Assembly (NCBI GenBank): GCA_964435475.1
Contig: CAYSZB010000037.1
Location: 1-23,958 of the forward strand
Length of the DNA stretch: 23,958 nt
From: CAYSZB01 sp964435475
GTDB lineage: Bacteria > Chloroflexota > Anaerolineae > Anaerolineales > Anaerolineaceae
Direction of reading: 5' to 3'
The position numbers were made by a program, and so were the translations under genes. Numbering within the stretch: position 1 is the stretch's first letter; each line of letters opens with the position of its first letter. This document shows positions 6,930-14,162 of the stretch, piece by piece. A model generated the notes under the pieces. It ran no database searches, was not told the origin of the DNA, and worked only from the letters and a program-made list of their open reading frames with translations.

Positions 6930-7529
6930 ATGGAAACGAAGATCTTTCACGGAAATATTCAACCCATAGATATAGCACGCGACATCACGGCTTACTTTCA
7001 CCGTGGCAATTACCAGGTCCAACAACTTGGCTCTGGAAACCAGGTGGCAGTTCAGATCGCGACATCACCATATGCCAGGTCAGGTGGCAACGCAGCCCTG
7101 ACCGTCAGCATTCACCGTGTTACGGATGGCATTAGCGTACAAATTGGCTCCCTGGCATGGTTTGGCGTCGCTGCCAGTCTGGGCATGACCGCTCTCAGTG
7201 CATTGCGCAACCCATTTTCGTTGCTGAGCAGGATTGACGACGTAGCCCAGGATGTTGAATCGCTGCAACTGGCGGAACAGGTCTGGAAAGTGATTGAACA
7301 ATCTTCGCGTCAACACAGTGTGGGCTATGCCTTGTCTGAAAGGTTGCGCAGGTCCGTTTGCCCCTACTGCCACACTGCCAATGAAATTGCCGCGGGTCGC
7401 TGCACCGCCTGTGGTGCCCCACTGGGCGACATCCAGCCGCAGACATGTCTCAATTGCGGTTTTGTTGTCAGGATGAATGAAGCCTATTGTCCCAATTGTA
7501 AAACGCCTTTGCCTGCCAATCCCAGGTAA
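6930..7529 (+). CDS. Double zinc-ribbon protein of unknown function
   Basis: This 199-residue protein has a non-cysteine N-terminal domain (about 1-130) and two C-terminal zinc ribbons. The ligands are Cys144/147/158/161 and Cys173/176/187/190, spaced as CPYC-CTAC and CLNC-CPNC pairs. The N-terminal part contains a glycine/alanine-rich hydrophobic stretch (about 74-92), perhaps a buried or membrane-associated helix, and then an acidic helix. I do not recognise the N-terminal domain. Similar double zinc-ribbon proteins are common in Chloroflexota and are thought to be adaptors. The ribosome binding site AGGA is six bases before the ATG. The gene converges on zwf with only six bases between the stop codons, so readthrough would run antisense into zwf. 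Confidence 0.8.
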   Translation: METKIFHGNIQPIDIARDITAYFHRGNYQVQQLGSGNQVAVQIATSPYARSGGNAALTVSIHRVTDGISVQIGSLAWFGVAASLGMTALSALRNPFSLLSRIDDVAQDVESLQLAEQVWKVIEQSSRQHSVGYALSERLRRSVCPYCHTANEIAAGRCTACGAPLGDIQPQTCLNCGFVVRMNEAYCPNCKTPLPANPR

Positions 7530-7535
7530 GTGACC

Positions 7536-9023
7536 TTACTTTGGGTTGAACCAGACCCTTCCATCATTCCCGATCAATTGATCAGCTTCCTTTGGTCCCC
7601 ACGAACCTGCCCGATAGGCTGGTAATTTGGCAACATCGGATTTTTTCCAGCTTGAAATGATCTGATCAGTATACTTCCAGGCAACATCAACCTCGTCATT
7701 TCGGTTAAAAAGGGTCGTATCCCCCATGATCACATCCAACAGTAACCGCTCATAAGCTTCTGGCAGTTCGATCCCGAACGTTTCCTTATAGCTGAACCGC
7801 ATCTCAACCGGTTCGATCTGGTGAATGGGACCGGGTGCCTTGGCCCCTAAGTACAGGGTGATCCCTTCGTCAGGCTGTAATGAGAATATCAGCAGGTTTG
7901 GCGCATCGCCAGCCAGGTTTCGCGAACCGAACAAAGATAGAGGCAGTTGTTTGAACTGGATGATGATCTGCGTTGCTCGTTTTGGCAGGCATTTTCCGGA
8001 TCGCAGGTAGAATGGCACTCCCGCCCAGCGCCAGTTATTGATCATCACCTTGGCCGCCATGTACGTCTCGGTTTTTGATTCTGGGGCGACGCCATTTTCA
8101 AAATGATAGCCTTTGATCCTCGTCCCATCGATATTGCCCTGCACATATTGTCCCCGCACAGTTTGTTTTAGCACCATCTCATCCGACATGATCGCCAGGG
8201 AATTGAGTACCTTGACCTTTTCATCTCGCACTGCCACAGATGTGAATGCAGAAGGTGCTTCCATTGCTGTCAATGTCAGCAGCTGCAGCAGGTGGTTCTG
8301 AAAAACGTCTTTACTGACGCCGGCTTGCTCGTAGTAACCAGCCCGGGTTCCAATGCCTTCATACTCAGCCATCGTGATCTGGACATGGTCGATGTAATTC
8401 CTGTTCCACAGTGGCTCAAATATGCCATTTGCAAAACGAAAGGCCATGATGTTCTGTACAGTCTCTTTGCCGAGATAATGGTCCATGCGGAAGATCTGGT
8501 CTTCAGTAAAAACATCATGCAGGGATCGGTCCAGGATCCTGGCGCTTGCCTGGTCTGAACCAAAAGGCTTTTCCACCACGATTTTTGCCGCACCCTTCGG
8601 GCAATTCTGTAGTTTTGTCTCACCGATCAGCTTGATGATTGTTTCATACGCCGATGGTGGTGTGGCCAGGTAATAAATGGCATTTTCTGCTTCCAGGTCA
8701 CAAAAATACTTCTCCAGTTCCTCATATCCTCGTTTTTCAGAGAAATCGGCTTTAATATAATACGTGTTCTCCAGCAGCCTTGTCAGTATGGCCTGGTTGA
8801 CTGGCTCTACTGCATTATTTCGTGTGATACTTTCGCTTAATGTCTCCCGCAGTGTGCTTGTCGTCCAATCCCTGCGTGAAAAACCAATGATCGAGAAATG
8901 GGCTGGCAGTTTCCCTTTTATTGCATTCTCATATAGCGCCGGCATCAGCTTCTTGAAAGTGAGGTCTCCCGAGACGCCAAATATGACAAATACGGTTTTT
9001 TGGTCTTGTTGTGATTTTTCCAT
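7536..9023 (-). CDS. zwf: Glucose-6-phosphate 1-dehydrogenase
   Basis: This 495-residue enzyme oxidises glucose 6-phosphate to 6-phosphogluconolactone with NADP(+) or NAD(+), the entry to the oxidative pentose phosphate pathway. The Rossmann motif GVSGDLTFKKLMPAL is at residues 16-30, EKPFGSD at 151-157, and the active-site signature DHYLGKE at 181-187. Length matches the family. I chose the ATG at 9023; the frame stays open to 9113 but those 30 residues are hydrophobic, unlike the family's N-terminus, and cover the divergent promoter. No gnd, pgl or opcA gene is visible nearby, so zwf stands alone. It is divergent from the MoxR operon. Confidence 0.96.
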   Translation of the reverse strand: MEKSQQDQKTVFVIFGVSGDLTFKKLMPALYENAIKGKLPAHFSIIGFSRRDWTTSTLRETLSESITRNNAVEPVNQAILTRLLENTYYIKADFSEKRGYEELEKYFCDLEAENAIYYLATPPSAYETIIKLIGETKLQNCPKGAAKIVVEKPFGSDQASARILDRSLHDVFTEDQIFRMDHYLGKETVQNIMAFRFANGIFEPLWNRNYIDHVQITMAEYEGIGTRAGYYEQAGVSKDVFQNHLLQLLTLTAMEAPSAFTSVAVRDEKVKVLNSLAIMSDEMVLKQTVRGQYVQGNIDGTRIKGYHFENGVAPESKTETYMAAKVMINNWRWAGVPFYLRSGKCLPKRATQIIIQFKQLPLSLFGSRNLAGDAPNLLIFSLQPDEGITLYLGAKAPGPIHQIEPVEMRFSYKETFGIELPEAYERLLLDVIMGDTTLFNRNDEVDVAWKYTDQIISSWKKSDVAKLPAYRAGSWGPKEADQLIGNDGRVWFNPK

Positions 9024-9077
9024 TATCTTACTTTCCAGTAATCCATGTCTGATGATGAGAGAGCTGATTAATACCCT

Positions 9078-9101
9078 TATAATAAGATAAAACTGATTAT
9101 A
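9078..9101. promoter_or_regulatory. Divergent -10 elements between zwf and the MoxR operon
   Basis: TATAAT occurs on the plus strand at 9078-9083 (towards moxR) and on the minus strand at 9101-9096 (towards zwf). GTGACA on the minus strand (9126-9121) is a possible zwf -35 but with a long 19-base spacer. No -35 was found for the plus strand. The two start regions overlap, so the promoters would probably compete. Confidence 0.4.
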
Positions 9102-9119
9102 GCCTAAGGACAATCCGAT

Positions 9120-10067
9120 ATGTCACCTGTAAAAGAAATTATTCTAAAGATTAAAGAGAACATTGCCACCGTCATCATTGGCAAAGACAAGGCCGTAGAC
9201 CTGTTAATGGTCGCTGTTATTTGTGAGGGTCATGTTCTTTTTGAAGACGTCCCGGGTGTGGGAAAAACCATGTTAGCCCGTGCATTGGCCTCAAGTATTG
9301 GCGGCACCTTTAAACGTATCCAATGTACCCCGGACCTGTTGCCTAACGACATAACAGGTGTCTCGATCTTTAATCAATCCTCCAAGGATTTCGAGTTCAG
9401 GCAAGGTCCAATTTTTGTCAATATCCTGCTTGCCGATGAGATCAATCGCGCAACTCCGCGCACGCAGGCTGCCCTTCTGGAAGCCATGCAGGAACAGCAG
9501 GTCACTGTGGATGGAATGACTCACCAGTTACCCCGCCCTTTCACCGTCATAGCCACCCAGAATCCGGTCGAATATGAGGGCACTTTTCCTCTTCCTGAAG
9601 CCCAGCTGGATCGTTTTATGATGAAGATCGCCCTGGGCTATCCCACCACCAGTGAGGAAAAACAGATTTTGCTCCGTTTGAACAAGGAGCATCCCATTAA
9701 CACTATTCAGAAGGTTGTCGAATTGCCAGACATCGCATCGATGCGCGATGAGATATGGCAGATAAACGTCGACGTCACCATCCAGGATTACATGGTGGCT
9801 CTGATCAATGCCACAAGGAACAATCCGGATATCACGCTTGGCGCCAGCCCCCGTGCCACCTTGAGCCTCTTTAAAGGGTGTCAGGCTTATGCAGCGCTTC
9901 AAGGCCGCGATCATGTGATCCCGGATGATGTAAAGTATCTGTTTGTACCAACCATCGCCCACCGCTTGATGGTCAAACCCGAGTCGTCCCTCAGGGGCAA
10001 GAATGCATCATCTCTATTAAAGGATATCCTGGAGAACACCCCCATCCCCTTGGAATCTAAGTCCTAA
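9120..10067 (+). CDS. MoxR family AAA+ ATPase
   Basis: This 315-residue AAA+ ATPase is of the MoxR group, which acts as a chaperone in assembling or activating partner complexes, often together with DUF58 or VWA proteins. Walker A is VPGVGKT (44-50), Walker B is ILLADE (102-107), followed by the family's INRATPRTQAALLEAMQE. Sensor 1 is ATQNPVE (145-151), and PEAQLDRF (159-166) and GASPRAT are also typical. AAGGA lies nine bases before the ATG. It is the first gene of a five-gene unit and ends two bases before the first DUF58 gene. Confidence 0.95.
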   Translation: MSPVKEIILKIKENIATVIIGKDKAVDLLMVAVICEGHVLFEDVPGVGKTMLARALASSIGGTFKRIQCTPDLLPNDITGVSIFNQSSKDFEFRQGPIFVNILLADEINRATPRTQAALLEAMQEQQVTVDGMTHQLPRPFTVIATQNPVEYEGTFPLPEAQLDRFMMKIALGYPTTSEEKQILLRLNKEHPINTIQKVVELPDIASMRDEIWQINVDVTIQDYMVALINATRNNPDITLGASPRATLSLFKGCQAYAALQGRDHVIPDDVKYLFVPTIAHRLMVKPESSLRGKNASSLLKDILENTPIPLESKS

Positions 10068-10069
10068 TC

Positions 10070-11263
10070 ATGTTGGATTACATCCCTTTTATCATCATAT
10101 TGATGCTTGTTGCGGCTTTCGTAAATTCCGATTCCGTGATGACCATCTTCTATATGATCATAGGGATCATTATTCTCGGTTTATGGTGGAACCGGCATGC
10201 AGTGAAACGCATCAAGGTCACCCGCAAACTGGATGATCATGCATTTCTCCGGCAGCCCTCCGAGCTGACTCTCGAAATCAAGAACACCAGCCTCTTACCT
10301 GTCATCTGGCTTGAAATTCATGAAAGTTTACCGTTAAATGTCAGGAACACTGCAATTCAGAATTATGTGATCAGCCTGCCCCCCAAAGGTAAACAAAAAT
10401 TAACTTATCCTCTCTTTCCCCAAAAACGCGGTTTCTATAAAATTGGTCCCACGTCCATTGCCTCGGGTGATCTGATGGGCATTGCCCATTCAGCAGAGAT
10501 ATATTTCGAACCGGATGATCTGACCGTTTATCCCCATATTGTTCCCCTTGAAAACTTGGGACTGCCTTCACGCTCTCCATTTGGCAGCATCAGGCACAAA
10601 GATCCAATTTTTGAGGATCCCAGTCGCATATATGGCAAGAGGGATTACCAGGTTGGGGACTCACTCAAAAGGATCGACTGGAAATCCTCAGCTGCCGTTG
10701 GTAAATTGCAGGTTAAGAAATTTGAGCCTTCCATCACCATGGAAACACTCCTCATCCTTGATCTGGATATTGCCAGTTTTGACATCCAGAAACTGTATGA
10801 CCATTCAGAATTGGCGATCACCTGTGCTGCATCCGTTGCGTATTGGTTTAATGCCCGGAAAATGCCTGTCGGTTTGATAACCAACGGGCTGGATCCATTA
10901 AATAACAACGCTTTGCCCAATCAACTGGTCGCGCAGCGGGGTGAGGGTCATGTCATGCTGATCCTGGAAGTCCTAGCCCGCGTGACAGCTGGCAAAACCA
11001 CCTCCCTGTCCGCGATCTTATCTGGCGCCATGGCAAGATCCTCCTGGGGGACGACCCTTCTCATCATCACCCCACAATACTCACCCTCTCTCCTGGAACA
11101 AATGCTTCAGGCCAAAAGCCAGGGTTTGAATGTTGTCTTGATGTTGATTGGATTCTCACCGATAAGCTCGCAGGTTCGCAGTGAGTGCCATCATTATGGC
11201 TTTACCTTTTACAATATTCAGCAACTGATCGATATTGAGATGGCCCAGGGTACGAAAAAATGA
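10070..11263 (+). CDS. DUF58 domain protein, first copy
   Basis: This 397-residue protein has two N-terminal membrane helices (about 5-19 and 24-40), a beta-rich region (45-160), the DUF58 signature YGKRDYQVGDSLKRIDWKS (188-206), then a VWA-like alpha/beta region starting METLLILDLD. DUF58 proteins are partners of MoxR ATPases. The VWA-like half resembles metal-dependent adhesion folds, though binding residues cannot be confirmed here. It starts two bases after the moxR stop and ends in a four-base ATGA overlap with the next gene, which suggests coupled translation. It resembles the second DUF58 protein in architecture but is clearly diverged from it. Confidence 0.92.
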   Translation: MLDYIPFIIILMLVAAFVNSDSVMTIFYMIIGIIILGLWWNRHAVKRIKVTRKLDDHAFLRQPSELTLEIKNTSLLPVIWLEIHESLPLNVRNTAIQNYVISLPPKGKQKLTYPLFPQKRGFYKIGPTSIASGDLMGIAHSAEIYFEPDDLTVYPHIVPLENLGLPSRSPFGSIRHKDPIFEDPSRIYGKRDYQVGDSLKRIDWKSSAAVGKLQVKKFEPSITMETLLILDLDIASFDIQKLYDHSELAITCAASVAYWFNARKMPVGLITNGLDPLNNNALPNQLVAQRGEGHVMLILEVLARVTAGKTTSLSAILSGAMARSSWGTTLLIITPQYSPSLLEQMLQAKSQGLNVVLMLIGFSPISSQVRSECHHYGFTFYNIQQLIDIEMAQGTKK

Positions 11264-12861
11264 ACGACTTCAAGGATGCTGCTAAAGCCGTTATCACCAA
11301 AAACAGGTTTATTGCTGCCAACGTTATTCTCATTTGCCTGCTCACTTCCACCGTTGGTTTGGCTTTCCAGCAGGTCATCGCCGTCTTTTCGGATGATTGG
11401 CACGGTGCGTATTATCCTTTTATGGCTTTTGTGATTGCCCTGCTCTCACTGCTTTCACGTCGGGCAAATCGCCACCTGCCTCCCTTTTCTGGCGAACGTA
11501 TTATTCGTATCATTTTTGAGTGGGTCTTGATCTTGTTATCCTTGAAGATACTGGTCTATCTGCTCAATGATCCCTCCCGTTTTCTCACCGATGTCTGGTT
11601 GTGGGATGATAATTTCTTCAAATATTTCTTCCCTCCGGATTACATCGTGGCTGTTGTGGGCGCTCTTCTCTTCTCGCTGATCGCCAGCTGGCTTGGTGAA
11701 CCCATTGATCAGTTGGAGGAAGATAAGGAATTGATGGACCAGGAAAAGCTGGGCTTCACGGTCAATGATCGCACAAAGGCAAGAAAACAATTGATCGCCT
11801 TGATTTTTGGATTGGGCTCTCTTCAGCTCTTTATCACCACGCTTCTGATCAGCGATATACCCAGCCTGCCGATCAAAGATTTCTCTGAAACCCGCCTGAT
11901 CACTGCCTTGGTCTTGTATTTTGTCTTAGGTTTCTTGTTGATCGCCTTGAACCAGTACAATTTGCAGAAAGCCCGCTGGTATTTATCAGATTACCTGGTT
12001 TCACCTGCCATAGGTCAAAGGTGGCTCATCTTTTGCATCTTATTGGTTGTGCTCATCTCTCTGTTGGCCATTTTTTTACCAACCAATTACATACTGGGTA
12101 TATTCCCCGCCATAAAATACCTGTTTAATTTGTTGGTATATGTCTACAACTTCCTGGTCTCCCTGATTTTCCTGCCTTTTTTGGCGCTCATTAAGTTGTT
12201 TGGCAATTCTCCGTCTGAAACGCCCCAACTGCCAGAGTCAACCCAGGAATCTCCCACCCCGCCCCAACCCCTTGCGCCGGATCTTATGCCAACCAGCATG
12301 CCAATTCTGGATGTCATCAAATCGCTTCTGTTCTGGTCAGTTTTCATCCTGCTCATATTTTTTGCCCTGAGGTATTATTTCAGGCAGAGAGGCGAGCTCT
12401 TGGGCTTTCTGAAGAAGGTCACCATTGCGAAATGGTTAACCCAATTCTGGCAGTGGGTAAAACGGGGTTTCAGAAAGGTCACTGATTTTACGACCCGGAC
12501 TGTCAAAAATGGCATCAGCGCTCTCAATGAGAGGTTTTCTCGCAAAAAGCCGGGCCTTACGCTCACGGATGTGGTCAGATCGCTCTCGCCACGGGCTGGT
12601 GTGATCATGTCTTACAGGAAGTTCCGCGAATGGCTGGGCATCAATAAGATCCCGGTCAAGGAAGCGCAAACTCCTGCTGAAGTTGCCAGACAGATCATAT
12701 CAACATACGAGATTCCAGCTGTGATGGTGGATCCGATCTGTGAGCTTTTCTGTGAAGCCCGCTACACCAAACACAAGATCTCCAGGACACACTATCAGCA
12801 GATCAATAATTTCATCGAGCAATTGAAGTTAAAATTGATCGAAGGTGATCAAGCAAAATAA
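11260..12861 (+). CDS. Multi-pass membrane protein with C-terminal DUF4129-like domain
   Basis: This 533-residue protein has about eight hydrophobic segments in the first 310 residues. A Pro/Thr/Ser-rich linker follows (about 320-347), then one more membrane helix (about 350-370), a basic stretch, and a cytoplasmic C-terminal region (about 430-533) resembling DUF4129: MSYRKFREWL, AQTPAEVARQI, ending with FCEARYTKHKIS. DUF4129 is usually found in or beside membrane transglutaminases of MoxR/DUF58 clusters, and its function is unknown. The start overlaps the first DUF58 gene by four bases (ATGA). Fourteen bases separate its stop from the next start. Confidence 0.82.
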   Translation: MNDFKDAAKAVITKNRFIAANVILICLLTSTVGLAFQQVIAVFSDDWHGAYYPFMAFVIALLSLLSRRANRHLPPFSGERIIRIIFEWVLILLSLKILVYLLNDPSRFLTDVWLWDDNFFKYFFPPDYIVAVVGALLFSLIASWLGEPIDQLEEDKELMDQEKLGFTVNDRTKARKQLIALIFGLGSLQLFITTLLISDIPSLPIKDFSETRLITALVLYFVLGFLLIALNQYNLQKARWYLSDYLVSPAIGQRWLIFCILLVVLISLLAIFLPTNYILGIFPAIKYLFNLLVYVYNFLVSLIFLPFLALIKLFGNSPSETPQLPESTQESPTPPQPLAPDLMPTSMPILDVIKSLLFWSVFILLIFFALRYYFRQRGELLGFLKKVTIAKWLTQFWQWVKRGFRKVTDFTTRTVKNGISALNERFSRKKPGLTLTDVVRSLSPRAGVIMSYRKFREWLGINKIPVKEAQTPAEVARQIISTYEIPAVMVDPICELFCEARYTKHKISRTHYQQINNFIEQLKLKLIEGDQAK

Positions 12862-12875
12862 CCCGGATAACCTGT

Positions 12876-14162
12876 ATGACCAACAGGATAAGACTTAAAC
12901 AATTCTACTTACCAATTGTCTGGTTGGGTTTGATCATCTTGCAGCTGACCTTCCCATTTAAAGGCTGGGAGATTCTGATCATTGCATTTACCCTGGTAAT
13001 CCTGCTCTGCTTCTGGATGGTCATTTCCTATCGCCATAACGTCTCCATCAAAAGAAGGATGCGCTATGGATGGGCACATGTCGGGGATACGATCGAAGAA
13101 CAGATCATTGTCGAAAATAACAGCTTATTCCCCCTGACCTGGATGGAGATTCATGATTCATCAACCGTTCCTGGGCGTGAAAAAGCCATCGGCACCAGTG
13201 TCAATGCCGGCTCTACTACCGTCTGGAAGATCAAGCAGAAATGCCTTCAAAGGGGATTGTTCACCATTGGCCCCACCCATATTGTAACTGGTGATCTTTT
13301 TGGAATATTCGAACTGAGGATCGACAACCCTGCTTCCACCCAGATGCTGGTCATGCCCCCGGTTTTGCCGCTTCCCAACATTGAGATCACAGGCTATGGC
13401 TTCAGTGGAGAAGGCAGAAAAAGGCAAAAGTCATACATTAAGGGTATCCAGGTCGCCTCTGTGCGCGATTACAATGCCAACGACCCGCTGCATGACATCC
13501 ATTGGCCCTCAACTGCCAGGAAAAATAAACTGGTTTCAAAAACTTACGACAGCACCCAGGTTAATCAACAATGGGTGATCCTGGACCTCGATCGCTCTGT
13601 TGATTTTGGCGAAGGGCTTCACTCCAGCCGCGAAATGTCGATCATGTTGGCAGCATCATTGTTAAAACAAGCCAACGATGCCAACATTGCCACCGGTCTG
13701 ATTGCCAGTTCTTCTGAAGATCTCCTCTGGATCTATCCTCAAAAGGGAGAATTGCATTTACGAAAAGCTTTCACCAGGTTGGCCCTCGTCACTGGGGGCG
13801 ACAAACCGCTGCAGGACCTGCTCCAGGCGTTCAATGATGATGTCAAAAGCCCTTCCTCAGCCATAATTATCACCCCCAGCCTCAGTCCGGGTTGGTTGTC
13901 CCAATTGCAGATGCTCCACATGCGCAGTATTGTCCCCACGGTGCTGCTCTTGTCTCCGCTTGATGATGGGTTGGAGACTGCACAGTATCGCAAAGTGCTC
14001 ATCGACCTTGGCATTAATTGTCATCAGGTTACCAGTGCCATGTTGGACACATCCCAACTGGAGAAGGATGCTACCAACACCTGGGAATGGCGCATAACAG
14101 GCACGGGTCGGGCTATCCTGAAGAAACAACCGGGAGACACAAGTTGGAAACTGATCCAGTAG
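12876..14162 (+). CDS. DUF58 domain protein, second copy
   Basis: This 428-residue protein has two N-terminal membrane helices (about 12-27 and 32-50), a beta-rich segment, and the DUF58 signature VRDYNANDPLHDIHWPSTA (196-214). A VWA-like half then begins QQWVILDLDRSVDF. It shares the architecture of the copy at 10070-11263 and short matching blocks (LTWMEIHDS against VIWLEIHES; IGPTHIVTGDLFGI against IGPTSIASGDLMGI), but most positions differ. This fits an old duplication or two separate subfamilies. The C-terminus is about 30 residues longer than in the first copy. The transglutaminase gene begins inside its last 19 bases. Confidence 0.92.
   Translation: MTNRIRLKQFYLPIVWLGLIILQLTFPFKGWEILIIAFTLVILLCFWMVISYRHNVSIKRRMRYGWAHVGDTIEEQIIVENNSLFPLTWMEIHDSSTVPGREKAIGTSVNAGSTTVWKIKQKCLQRGLFTIGPTHIVTGDLFGIFELRIDNPASTQMLVMPPVLPLPNIEITGYGFSGEGRKRQKSYIKGIQVASVRDYNANDPLHDIHWPSTARKNKLVSKTYDSTQVNQQWVILDLDRSVDFGEGLHSSREMSIMLAASLLKQANDANIATGLIASSSEDLLWIYPQKGELHLRKAFTRLALVTGGDKPLQDLLQAFNDDVKSPSSAIIITPSLSPGWLSQLQMLHMRSIVPTVLLLSPLDDGLETAQYRKVLIDLGINCHQVTSAMLDTSQLEKDATNTWEWRITGTGRAILKKQPGDTSWKLIQ

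Noticed and set aside
9024..9113. Possible 30-residue extension of glucose-6-phosphate dehydrogenase
   Set aside because: The residues are hydrophobic and unlike the family's N-terminus, and the stretch holds the divergent -10 elements.
14018..14143. Possible 42-residue N-terminal extension of the transglutaminase
   Set aside because: It is out-of-frame DUF58 coding sequence with no ribosome binding site. The TTG at 14144 fits better.
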